Shown one piece after another: positions 26,149 to 33,711 of a stretch of 49,751 nt of DNA. Under the pieces are notes generated by a model that did not search any database, was not told the origin of the DNA, and worked only from the letters and a program-made list of their open reading frames with translations. Every line of letters starts with the position of its first letter. The stretch's first letter is position 1. The position numbers and the translations under genes are program-made. Origin of the DNA: an uncultured Actinomycetes bacterium (GTDB lineage Bacteria > Actinomycetota > Acidimicrobiia > Acidimicrobiales > Microtrichaceae); contig CAIQNH010000052.1 in assembly GCA_903873135.1 (NCBI GenBank), forward strand, positions 1 to 49,751. The letters run 5' to 3'.

Positions 26149-26892
26149 TCAGTCGTTGGTGATCTCCGGCCCGGGTGAACCGTCGGGCAGCCGCTCCTGG
26201 CTGATGCCCGCGGGACCGACGTCGGCCACGGGTGCCGGGGGCAGCTGGTCGAGCGGCACGGCCTGGTCGGCCTGCGGTGCGGGAGCCGGGGTCGGTGCCG
26301 GTGCGTCCGAGGAGGTCTGGGCGAACACCAGGGCTCCGACGGCGGTCACGGCGACGAGCACGCCGGCGGCGGGCACCAGCACCCGGGCCGACAGCCACGA
26401 GCGCTCCGACTCGATCGCCGGTGCCTCACCGGCGATGAGGCGCCGCAGGTCGGACTCGATGTCGTTCGCCCTCGTGTCGAACACGTCGGCGAGCACCTCC
26501 ATGTCCTCCACCCTGAGGGACAGGTCGCTGCCGGGCGGCTGCTTGCGCATCTCGTAGACCAGCGCCAGGTAGCGCCGCAGGGTCTCGTCACGCTCGGGGG
26601 CGACCTGGAACGCAGCCTGCGTCCGCTCGTCCTGGATCACGCCCTCGCTGAGGTCCACGACGAGCCGGCTGCGGCTCGGGACGAGGGAGCTCGTCTCGAC
26701 GCCGTAGACGTCGGCGACCCGGGCGAGCTGTGACTCGTCGAGCTGCACCTGTCCGGCCTCGACCCGGGTGAGGTCCACCCGAACGCCCTGGCGCTCGAGC
26801 TCCTCGGTCAGCACCTCGAGCGACGTGCCGCTGGCCTGCCGGGCCTCGGCGAGCAACTGTCCGAGCCGCCTCGGTGGAACGACGTTGTCCAT
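26149..26892 (-). CDS. Membrane-anchored XRE-type HTH protein
   Basis: The protein is about 247 aa. Residues about 8-60 (RRLGQLLAEARQASGTSLEVL through LDESQLARVADVYGVE) look like an XRE-type helix-turn-helix. A linker with DMEVLADVFD and DIESDLRRLI follows, then a single membrane helix (about 164-187) and a Pro/Ala-rich extracytoplasmic tail. The layout (cytoplasmic HTH, one helix, outer tail) recalls RodZ, but the HTH does not match the RodZ block closely. The ATG at 26892 has a purine-rich GAGGAAAGG upstream. The promoter region carries three exact CCCACACCGT repeats (26929-26990), so autoregulation is plausible. Confidence 0.75.
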   Translation of the reverse strand: MDNVVPPRRLGQLLAEARQASGTSLEVLTEELERQGVRVDLTRVEAGQVQLDESQLARVADVYGVETSSLVPSRSRLVVDLSEGVIQDERTQAAFQVAPERDETLRRYLALVYEMRKQPPGSDLSLRVEDMEVLADVFDTRANDIESDLRRLIAGEAPAIESERSWLSARVLVPAAGVLVAVTAVGALVFAQTSSDAPAPTPAPAPQADQAVPLDQLPPAPVADVGPAGISQERLPDGSPGPEITND

Positions 26893-26928
26893 GGTGCCCT
26901 GCCTTTCCTCGGGCCTGCCTGTGCCCAC

Positions 26929-26990
26929 CCCACACCGTCACACCCCCACACCGTCGGTCCCGGCGGCGGAGGATGCAGCACCCACACCGT
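26929..26990. repeat. Three exact copies of CCCACACCGT in the HTH/membrane-protein divergent region
   Basis: The decamer occurs at 26929-26938, 26945-26954 and 26981-26990, all in the same orientation. The third copy overlaps a TACGGT -10-like element (minus strand 26986-26991) that would drive the HTH gene. The copy offsets are 16 and 36 bp. The rest of the 177-bp gap holds only the promoter for the plus-strand gene. Confidence 0.6.
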
Positions 26991-27034
26991 ACCGGAGCGC
27001 GGTCCGCCGGGCGTGCCGGCGCCGCCCGTCGGCC

Positions 27035-27063
27035 TTGGAACGCCGGACGACAGGCCGTAGGTT
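27035..27063 (+). promoter_or_regulatory. Promoter of the small membrane protein/IMPase operon
   Basis: TTGGAA (27035-27040), 17 bp, TAGGTT (27058-27063), then 6 nt to the GTG at 27070. Both boxes are near consensus for the principal sigma factor, and the geometry predicts a leaderless transcript. Confidence 0.65.
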
Positions 27064-27069
27064 CGGGCC

Positions 27070-27330
27070 GTGGAACCGTCACGAGGCCCCGAGTCGGCGC
27101 TGCCTCCGGTGGGAGCGCGGATCCTGGCGTTCGTCGCCGTCCTCGTCGGCGGCGTGGCCGGCGGCACCATCGGGTACGCGTTCGGCGACCTCGGCGGATC
27201 GAGCACGCTGGTGACCGGGCTCCTGCTGCTCGGCGGGGCGGTGCTGGCCGCCGGCGGCGTGGCGGTCGTCGCCGTGCTCACGCTCCGGGCACTCGGCGAG
27301 TGGGAGACGATCCGGAACCGCTCGACGTGA
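27070..27330 (+). CDS. Small two-helix membrane protein of unknown function (86 aa)
   Basis: This short protein has two hydrophobic stretches (about residues 16-38, ILAFVAVLVGGVAGGTIGYAF, and 46-70, LVTGLLLLGGAVLAAGG). A short charged C-terminus overlaps the next gene by GTGA. I do not recognise a family. The GTG start is fixed by the promoter 6 nt upstream. Translational coupling to the inositol monophosphatase gene suggests a shared transcript but not a shared function. Confidence 0.75.
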   Translation: MEPSRGPESALPPVGARILAFVAVLVGGVAGGTIGYAFGDLGGSSTLVTGLLLLGGAVLAAGGVAVVAVLTLRALGEWETIRNRST

Positions 27331-28145
27331 GCGGATCCGTTCCGGCCGGGGTCGATCCGCCGGAACTGCTGGACGTGGCCCTCCGGGCCGCCGCGTCGGC
27401 CGCCGAGCTCATCACGACCGGGCGACCGGCCCGGCTGGCGATCGACACGAAGTCCTCGCCCACCGACCTGGTCACGGAGATGGACCGCAGGGCCGAGGCG
27501 CTGATCGCCGAGGTGATCCACGCCGAGCGACCCGACGACCTGATCCACGGGGAGGAGGACGTCGGGGGGACCGGGACCCGGACCGGCGACCCGGACACGG
27601 TGACGTGGTGGGTGGACCCGATCGACGGCACGACGAACTACGTCTACGACCACCCCGGCTACGCCGTGTCCGTCGCAGCGACGGTCGGGGACGTGGCGAT
27701 CGCCGGGGTCGTGGCCGATCCGACCCACGGGCGCACCTACCGGGCGTCGCTCGGCGGCGGGGCGTGGTGCGGCGACGTCCGCCTCCACGTCCCCGACCCA
27801 CCGGAGCCGGCACACGCCCTGGTGGCCACCGGCTTCTCCTACGTGGCCGCGGAACGGCGACTGCAGGTGGAGCGGCTCAGCCGGGTGGCCGACCGGATCC
27901 GGGACGTCCGACGGATGGGGGCCGCGGCGCTGGACCTCTGTTCGGTGGCCTCCGGGCGGGTCGACGCCTACTTCGAGGCGGGGCTGTCCCGGTGGGACTA
28001 CGCCGCCGGCGCGCTCGTGGCCACCGAGGCCGGTGCGGTCGTGTGCGGTCTGGACGGCGGCCCCGTCCGGCCAGGCTCGGTGCTGTGCGCCCACCCGCGT
28101 CTCGCTGCCCGGCTCGTCGACCTGCTGGCCGACGCCGGGTACTGA
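27327..28145 (+). CDS. Inositol monophosphatase family protein
   Basis: The protein is about 272 aa of the Mg-dependent, Li-sensitive phosphatase family (IMPase/CysQ/HisN-like). Metal-site motifs are clear: KSSPTDLVTEMDRRAE, IHGEED, WWVDPIDGTTNYVY (the WxDPIDGT signature) and WDYAAGALVATEAGA. In Actinobacteria members of this family act on inositol phosphates, histidinol phosphate or fructose bisphosphate, and I cannot choose between them by eye. The start overlaps the previous stop by GTGA. Confidence 0.93.
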   Translation: MSGSVPAGVDPPELLDVALRAAASAAELITTGRPARLAIDTKSSPTDLVTEMDRRAEALIAEVIHAERPDDLIHGEEDVGGTGTRTGDPDTVTWWVDPIDGTTNYVYDHPGYAVSVAATVGDVAIAGVVADPTHGRTYRASLGGGAWCGDVRLHVPDPPEPAHALVATGFSYVAAERRLQVERLSRVADRIRDVRRMGAAALDLCSVASGRVDAYFEAGLSRWDYAAGALVATEAGAVVCGLDGGPVRPGSVLCAHPRLAARLVDLLADAGY

Positions 28146-28154
28146 GGCCGCTCC

Positions 28155-28170
28155 CCCGCCGCCCGGCGGG
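28155..28170. terminator. GC hairpin behind the IMPase gene
   Basis: CCCGCC-GCCC-GGCGGG forms a perfect six-base-pair stem with a 4-nt loop (a seven-pair stem with a 2-nt loop is also possible) 10 nt after the IMPase stop. No U-tract follows. In high-GC Actinobacteria such hairpins can still pause or end transcription; the assignment is tentative. Confidence 0.4.
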
Positions 28171-28200
28171 CCGTGGCAGGCGAGGCCCCCGCCGATGGGC

Positions 28201-28206
28201 GACAAT
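28201..28206 (+). promoter_or_regulatory. -10-like element of the response regulator operon
   Basis: GACAAT ends 6 nt before the GTG at 28213 and helps choose that start over the ATG at 28195. Confidence 0.4.
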
Positions 28207-28212
28207 GTCGCC

Positions 28213-28893
28213 GTGGCTACGCGCATCCTGACGGTCGAAGACGACGAACGCATCCGGACCTCGGTCAAGCTCGCCCTCGAGGACGAGGGGTGGCAGGTCA
28301 CCGAGGCCGAGACGGGCGAGCAGGCGATCGGTGCCTTCGCCGAGCAGGCCGCCGACGTCGTCCTCATCGACATCATGCTGCCGGGCATGGACGGCTTCGA
28401 GGTGTGCCGGTCGATCCGCCGGCTGAGCGACGTCCCGATCGTCATGGTCACCGCCCGGGCCGACACGCACGACGTGGTGGCCGGCCTCGAGGCCGGGGCC
28501 GACGACTACCTGACCAAGCCCTTCGCACCCAAGGAGCTCTCGGCACGGATCCGCGCGCTCCTGCGCCGGGCGCGACCGGTCGTGACCGGGAACCCGCGAC
28601 TGTTGTTCGGGAACCTCGAGGTCATCCCCCAGGAGGGTGTGGTCACGATGGACGGCGAGCCCGTGCACCTGACCAAGACCGAGTTCCGGCTGCTGGTCGA
28701 GTTGGCCAACCACCCGGGCACCGTGTTCTCGCGGGAGGACCTGCTCGACAAGGTCTGGGGCCACGGGGTCGACGGCGACAGCCGACTCGTCGACGTGCAC
28801 GTCCGTCGACTGCGGACGAAGGTCGAGACCGATCCCGCCAACCCCCAGCACGTGGTCACCGTCCGGGGACTCGGCTACAAGCTCCAGCCCTGA
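28213..28893 (+). CDS. OmpR/PhoB-family response regulator (MtrA-like)
   Basis: The protein is about 226 aa. The receiver domain has the acidic pair in TVEDDERIR, the phosphorylation Asp in VLIDIMLPGMDGFEV, the switch Thr in IVMVTARAD and the Lys in YLTKPFAPKEL. The C-terminal winged helix reads LTKTEFRLLVELANHPGTVFSREDLLDKVWG, then VDVHVRRLRTKVE and VRGLGYKL. The order regulator-kinase-GerMN lipoprotein matches the actinobacterial mtrA-mtrB-lpqB operon, which controls division and wall genes. An alternative ATG at 28195 would add six residues. Leaderless by GACAAT-N6-GTG. Confidence 0.95.
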   Translation: MATRILTVEDDERIRTSVKLALEDEGWQVTEAETGEQAIGAFAEQAADVVLIDIMLPGMDGFEVCRSIRRLSDVPIVMVTARADTHDVVAGLEAGADDYLTKPFAPKELSARIRALLRRARPVVTGNPRLLFGNLEVIPQEGVVTMDGEPVHLTKTEFRLLVELANHPGTVFSREDLLDKVWGHGVDGDSRLVDVHVRRLRTKVETDPANPQHVVTVRGLGYKLQP

Positions 28894-28897
28894 GGCG

Positions 28898-30490
28898 GTG
28901 AGCACCACCGACGAGGAGCCGCTCGCCGGCAGCGCCCGGGGCTCGGGGGCCGGACTCGAGACCGGGCTGCGGACCCGGATCACCCTGGCCGTGGTCCTGG
29001 TGACCCTCGTGCTGTCGGTCGCGCTGGGCGTCCTGACGGTGACCATCACCCAGCAGACGCTCGTCAACCAGCGCGAGGAGTCGGTCTCGAGTCGGGCCGT
29101 GGCGAACGCTGCAGTGGTCGACGCCGCGCTGGGCTCCTCCACCGACACCCAGGCGGTGCTCTCGTCGCTGTCGGACGCCGGCAAGCCGTCGCTCGTGACC
29201 GCCGGACCCGACGGTCGGGCCGTGTCGGTCTCGGTCGACCAGCGGTTCGGTTTCGACGTCCTGCCCCGACAGCTCAAGGACCAGGTCGTCGAGGTCAGGA
29301 ACCCGGCGATCATGCGGTTCGAGCTCGAGGGGCAGACCCTCGTGGCCGTGGGCGTGCCCCTGGGCGCCGCCCAGTCCGGGTACTTCGAGGTCTACCGGCT
29401 CGACGACATCACGAGCGGGCTGCGGAGCCTGATCGTGGCGCTCGCCCTCGCCACGTTCGTCACGACCGTGGCAGCGGGGATCCTCGGGTACTGGGCGAGC
29501 GGCCTGACGCTGCGCCCGTTGTCCCGGATCAGCGAGGCGGCCGAGGCGGTGGCCGTGGGCCAGCTCGACACGCGGATCGACGAGCGCGACTACGCGAGCG
29601 ACCGTGACCTGGCTCCCCTGGCCCGGAACTTCAACGCCATGGTCGACGCGCTGCAGGAGCGCATCGACCGGGACGCCCGGTTCGCGAGCGACGTCAGCCA
29701 CGAGCTCCGGTCGCCGCTCACGACGCTCAACGCCGGCATCCACGTGCTGCAGAACAACCGTGACGAGATGCCCGACCGGGCCCAGCACGCCCTGGACCTC
29801 CTCGCCGCCGACGTCGACCGCTTCACGCAGCTCGTCGAGGACCTGCTCGAGATCTCCCGGTTCGACGCCGGCGCCGTCCGCTACGAGCCGGAGGAGGTGG
29901 CGATCCTCCCGCTGGTCCGGGCGACGGTCTCGAACCTCGGCTACCCCGACCTCGAGATCGAGTCCGACGCCGAGCTCGACGACCTGGTCATCTCCTGCGA
30001 CAAGCGACGGCTCGTGCGGATCCTCGCCAACTACCTCCACAACGCCGACCGCTACGCCGACGGCCCCACCCGGGTGTGGGTCGAGCGGCACGACCCCGAC
30101 CCGTTCAACCCGTTCGACGAGCTCACCGTCCGGGTGGGCGTGGAGGACTCCGGGCCGGGCGTCCCGCCCGACGAGCGGGAGCGGATCTTCGACCGGTTCA
30201 ACCGGGGTGACCAGGGCGGGAGCCGGGGCGCCGACGTGGGCGTCGGACTCGGGCTCGCGCTGGCCGCCGAGCACGCCGCGCTGCAGGGCGGGAGGGTGTG
30301 GGTCGAGGACCGCACCGACGGCGGCGAGGGAGCGTGCTTCGTGGTCGAGCTCCCCTACCTCGAGGTCGACGAGCACGAACCCGACGAGGACCTGGCCGCC
30401 GCGACCCCGGAGGCGGCGAGCGCGCTCACCCTCACCGGCGAGCACGAGGTGGTCCGAGCCGGGGATCCGCCGCCGGGGAGCGACCGGTGA
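28898..30490 (+). CDS. Sensor histidine kinase (MtrB-like)
   Basis: The protein is about 530 aa. Membrane helix 1 spans about residues 28-50, an extracytoplasmic sensor region about 51-172, helix 2 about 174-195, then a HAMP linker. The phospho-acceptor H is in SDVSHELRSPLTTL (about residue 268). The ATPase domain shows the N box (ILANYLHNADRYADG), G1 box (VEDSGPGVPPDERERIFDRF) and G2 box (GLGLALAAEHAAL). Its GTG start is 4 nt behind the regulator stop. It is probably the cognate kinase of the upstream regulator, sensing an envelope signal. Confidence 0.95.
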   Translation: MSTTDEEPLAGSARGSGAGLETGLRTRITLAVVLVTLVLSVALGVLTVTITQQTLVNQREESVSSRAVANAAVVDAALGSSTDTQAVLSSLSDAGKPSLVTAGPDGRAVSVSVDQRFGFDVLPRQLKDQVVEVRNPAIMRFELEGQTLVAVGVPLGAAQSGYFEVYRLDDITSGLRSLIVALALATFVTTVAAGILGYWASGLTLRPLSRISEAAEAVAVGQLDTRIDERDYASDRDLAPLARNFNAMVDALQERIDRDARFASDVSHELRSPLTTLNAGIHVLQNNRDEMPDRAQHALDLLAADVDRFTQLVEDLLEISRFDAGAVRYEPEEVAILPLVRATVSNLGYPDLEIESDAELDDLVISCDKRRLVRILANYLHNADRYADGPTRVWVERHDPDPFNPFDELTVRVGVEDSGPGVPPDERERIFDRFNRGDQGGSRGADVGVGLGLALAAEHAALQGGRVWVEDRTDGGEGACFVVELPYLEVDEHEPDEDLAAATPEAASALTLTGEHEVVRAGDPPPGSDR

Positions 30491-31119
30491 GCCGGCGGCT
30501 GCGACCGCTCGGTCCGGTGCTGCTCGTCACCGTGCTGGCGGCCTGCGGCATCCAGACCGACGAACGACCACGGGCCCTCCCGGTGGCCCCCACCTCGACC
30601 ACCACGACCTCCACGCCCGAACCGACCGGTCCGCTCGAGGCGGTCCTGTGGTACGTGGAGGACCAGAACCTGGTCCCGGCGAGCCGGCCGGTGTCCGACC
30701 GTCGGCTCGCCACCGCGCTCGAGGCCCTGGTCGACCCGACCGCCAACCTGGAGGGGAACCTGTCCAACTCCGTGCCGATCGGCACCGAGCTGCTCGGCGT
30801 CGAGCAGTCCGCCTCCGGGATCAGGATCGACCTGTCGGGCGCCTTCGACGAACTCGCCGGTACCTCGCGGCAGCTCGCGCTGGGCCAGCTCGTCCTCACC
30901 GCGACCCAGGACCGTGACGTCGAGGAGGTCCGGTTCCTCGTCGACGGCGAGCCCGTCCGGGCCAGCACCCCCGAGCGGGGCGACGTCGACGCAGCCACGG
31001 TGTGCGACTTCGTGTCGCTGCTGCCGACCGGGGACGAGCTCGCCGGCGAGTCGCTCGCTCCCGCCACCCTCGACCAGCTCGTCCGTCGTCGGGCCGAGGT
31101 CGAGGCCGAGTGCGGCTGA
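30487..31119 (+). CDS. GerMN-domain lipoprotein (short LpqB-like)
   Basis: This secreted lipoprotein of about 210 aa has a short signal peptide with lipobox VLAAC (Cys about residue 20), a Thr/Pro-rich linker, and a GerMN domain (TALEALVDPTANLEGNLSNS and IRIDLSGAFDEL). In the mtrA-mtrB-lpqB operon the third gene encodes LpqB, about 580 aa with an N-terminal GerMN domain and a C-terminal beta-propeller. Here only the GerMN part is present. The start overlaps the kinase stop by GTGA, so it is probably part of the same signalling unit. It ends 7 bp from the convergent phosphofructokinase gene. Confidence 0.85.
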   Translation: MSRRLRPLGPVLLVTVLAACGIQTDERPRALPVAPTSTTTTSTPEPTGPLEAVLWYVEDQNLVPASRPVSDRRLATALEALVDPTANLEGNLSNSVPIGTELLGVEQSASGIRIDLSGAFDELAGTSRQLALGQLVLTATQDRDVEEVRFLVDGEPVRASTPERGDVDAATVCDFVSLLPTGDELAGESLAPATLDQLVRRRAEVEAECG

Positions 31120-31126
31120 GGACGGC

Positions 31127-32161
31127 TCAGGAGGCGAAGAACGGCCGGGCGACCCGTTCGTACAGCTCGAGGTCGATCGGCTTCCGACGCTTGGTCACCT
31201 CGCCGAGCGGGACCTCCACGATCCGGTCGGCCTGCAGCCCGACCATCACGCCCCACGATCCGGACGCCGCGGCCTCCGCCGCCGCCGCACCGAGCCGCGT
31301 GGCGAGCACCCGATCGAACGCCGTCGGCGACCCACCACGCTGCACGTGGCCGAGGATCGTGACCCGCGTCTCGATCCCGGTCCGGTCCTCGATCGCGTCG
31401 GCGAGCACCTGGGAGATCCCGCCGAGCCGCTGGTGACCGAACTCGTCGACGCCGTGGTCGGGCACCTCGAGCGTCCCGGGGAGCGGCTCGGCCCCCTCGG
31501 CGACCACGACGATCGAGGCGAAGCTCAACCCGGCGTGTCGCCGACGGAGCGCCTCGGCCACCTCGTCGATGTCGAAGGGCACCTCCGGGACCAGCACCAT
31601 CGTGGCGCCGCCGGCGATGCCGGCGCGCAGGGCGATGTGACCCACGTGGCGACCCATGACCTCCACCACCATCACGCGGTCGTGGGCCTCTGCGGTCGTG
31701 TGCAAGCGGTCGATCGCCGCCGTGCAGATGCTGACGGCGGTGTCGAACCCGAACGTGAGCTCGGTGCCGACCACGTCGTTGTCGATGGTCTTGGGGACGC
31801 CGATGCAGGGCACCCCGTCCGCCACCAGGTCCGCCGCGCAGCTCAGGGACCCCTCGCCACCGATCACGACGAACCCGTCGAGCGAGTGACGCTGCACGGA
31901 CCGACGCACCAGGTCCACGCCGTCGGGCCGACTGTACGGCTGGATGCGTGACGTCCCGATGATCGTGCCGCCCCGGGGCAGGATGCCCCGACAGCGGGCC
32001 ACGTCGAGCACCTCCCAGTCGTCCTCGAGCACGCCCTGCCACGCGTTGCGGAACCCCACGACCGAGCCGCCGTGGGTCCGCTCGACCACTCGGACCAGCG
32101 CCCGGATGACCGCGTTCAGCCCCGGACAGTCTCCGCCAGAGGTCAGGACACCGATGCGCAC
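31127..32161 (-). CDS. pfkA: 6-phosphofructokinase
   Basis: The protein is about 344 aa of the phosphofructokinase A family, phosphorylating fructose-6-phosphate in glycolysis. Motifs: the N-terminal VLTSGGDCPGLNAVIRALV, the phosphoryl-donor loop VVIGGEGSLSC, the catalytic block PKTIDNDVVGTELTFGFDTAV and MVVEVMGRHVGHIAL. GGEGS has Gly at the position that is Asp in PPi-dependent enzymes, which favours ATP. PKTIDND has Lys where E. coli PfkA has Gly. The mixed Gly/Lys signature resembles the clade III actinobacterial enzymes. The GTG start at 32161 is leaderless by TAGCCT-N6. Confidence 0.94.
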   Translation of the reverse strand: MRIGVLTSGGDCPGLNAVIRALVRVVERTHGGSVVGFRNAWQGVLEDDWEVLDVARCRGILPRGGTIIGTSRIQPYSRPDGVDLVRRSVQRHSLDGFVVIGGEGSLSCAADLVADGVPCIGVPKTIDNDVVGTELTFGFDTAVSICTAAIDRLHTTAEAHDRVMVVEVMGRHVGHIALRAGIAGGATMVLVPEVPFDIDEVAEALRRRHAGLSFASIVVVAEGAEPLPGTLEVPDHGVDEFGHQRLGGISQVLADAIEDRTGIETRVTILGHVQRGGSPTAFDRVLATRLGAAAAEAAASGSWGVMVGLQADRIVEVPLGEVTKRRKPIDLELYERVARPFFAS

Positions 32162-32167
32162 GATCGG

Positions 32168-32173
32168 AGGCTA
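32168..32173 (-). promoter_or_regulatory. -10 element of pfkA
   Basis: TAGCCT on the minus strand ends 6 nt before the GTG at 32161, inside a 36-bp divergent gap shared with glpK. Confidence 0.5.
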
Positions 32174-32184
32174 CCCGGGCGGGC

Positions 32185-32190
32185 TATCGT
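32185..32190 (+). promoter_or_regulatory. -10 element of glpK
   Basis: TATCGT ends 7 nt before the GTG at 32198. Only 11 bp separate it from the opposing pfkA -10, so each -35 region must fall close to or inside the other gene. Confidence 0.5.
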
Positions 32191-32197
32191 CCCCGCC

Positions 32198-33694
32198 GTG
32201 CCGGTCGTCATCGCCATCGACGAGGGGACCACGGGGGTCCGGGCCCTCGCGGTGGACACCTCCGGCCGGCCGGTGGCCACCAACTACCGCGAGTTCACCC
32301 AGCACTTCCCCCGACCGGGCTGGGTCGAGCACGACGCCGCCGAGATCCTCGACGCCACGCTCGAGGTGCTGGCCCGGACCGTCGAGCAGGTCGACGAGCC
32401 CGTGGCGGCGGTGGGCATCACCGACCAGCGCGAGACCGTGGTCGCCTGGGACCGCCGGACCGGTCGGCCCCTGCACCGGGCGCTGGTGTGGCAGGACCGG
32501 CGCACGACCGAGCGCTGCGACGAGCTCACCGCCGCTGGCGAGCTGCCCCGCATCCGGGCACTGACCGGGCTCGTCCTGGACCCGTACTTCTCGGCCACCA
32601 AGATCGAGTGGCTCCTCCGGCACGGCGACCTCGACCCGTCGGCGGACATGGCGGTGGGCACGATCGACTCGTGGCTCGCGTGGAACCTCACCGGCGAGCA
32701 CGTCACCGACCCCTCCAACGCCAGCCGGACGATGCTCTACGACATCCGACGGGGCGAGTGGTCCGAGGAGCTCTGCGACCTCTTCTCGGTACCCCGCTCC
32801 GCCCTGGCCGAGGTGCGCCCGTCGGCCGGTGTCGTCGGGCGGGTTCGGGCGGGTGGACCCCTCCCCGAGGGGACCCCGCTCAGCGGGATCATCGGCGACC
32901 AGCAGTCGTCGCTGTTCGGGCAGGCGTGCACCGAGCCGGGCATGGCGAAGAACACCTACGGGACCGGCTCCTTCGTCCTGCTCAACGTGGGCGAGACCTG
33001 CCCGGACCCGGCCGAGGGCCTGCTCACCACCGTCGCCTGGGAGGTCCCCGGCGCCGTCCTCGGACAGCCGGAGCGATCCAGCGTCACGCACCACGCGCTC
33101 GAGGGGGCGATCTTCTCGACGGGTTCAGCCGTCCAGTGGCTGCGCGACGGACTCGAGATCCTCGACGACGCGGCCGAGTGCGGGCCGCTGGCCGAGTCGG
33201 TGCCCGACAGCGGCGGCGTGGTCCTCGTCCCGGCGTTCACCGGACTCGGCTCCCCCTTCTGGGATCCCCGGGCCCGAGGGTCGGTGCTCGGGATCACCCG
33301 AGGCACCACCCGGGCCCACCTGGCCCGGGCGACGGTCGAGGCGATGGCGTTCCAGACCCGCGACGTGGTCGACGCCATGACCGAGGCGTCCGGTCGGACG
33401 CTCGAGCGACTCCGGGTCGACGGCGGCGCCAGTGCGATGGGGCTGCTCCTGCAGCTCCAGGCCGACCAGCTCGGCGTGACGATCGAACGCTCGGCCACGC
33501 AGGACTCCACCGCCCTCGGGGCCGCCTACCTGGCCGGTCTCGGGGCCGGGGTCTGGGCCGACGCCGGCGAGATCGCCGCCACGTGGACACCGGACGCCGT
33601 GGTCGACCCTGCGCCGGACCGCACGGCGGCCGACGAGGCGTACCGACGCTGGCTCGCCGGGGTCGAACGGTCCCGGGGCTGGAGCACCGACTGA
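32198..33694 (+). CDS. glpK: Glycerol kinase
   Basis: GlpK makes sn-glycerol-3-phosphate from glycerol and ATP. The protein is about 498 aa, normal for the FGGY family. Blocks: IAIDEGTTGVRALAVD at the N-terminus, AVGITDQRETVVAWD, LVWQDRRTTE, KNTYGTGSFVLLNVG, GLGSPFWDPRARG, and the C-terminal VDGGASAMGLLLQLQAD with the catalytic Asp. Where most GlpK proteins read DQGTTSSR, this one has DEGTTGVR. glpD lies at 47515, so the window encodes both catabolic steps, though not in one operon. Confidence 0.95.
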   Translation: MPVVIAIDEGTTGVRALAVDTSGRPVATNYREFTQHFPRPGWVEHDAAEILDATLEVLARTVEQVDEPVAAVGITDQRETVVAWDRRTGRPLHRALVWQDRRTTERCDELTAAGELPRIRALTGLVLDPYFSATKIEWLLRHGDLDPSADMAVGTIDSWLAWNLTGEHVTDPSNASRTMLYDIRRGEWSEELCDLFSVPRSALAEVRPSAGVVGRVRAGGPLPEGTPLSGIIGDQQSSLFGQACTEPGMAKNTYGTGSFVLLNVGETCPDPAEGLLTTVAWEVPGAVLGQPERSSVTHHALEGAIFSTGSAVQWLRDGLEILDDAAECGPLAESVPDSGGVVLVPAFTGLGSPFWDPRARGSVLGITRGTTRAHLARATVEAMAFQTRDVVDAMTEASGRTLERLRVDGGASAMGLLLQLQADQLGVTIERSATQDSTALGAAYLAGLGAGVWADAGEIAATWTPDAVVDPAPDRTAADEAYRRWLAGVERSRGWSTD

Positions 33695-33711
33695 GCGAGG
33701 GCGCTGCGGGC

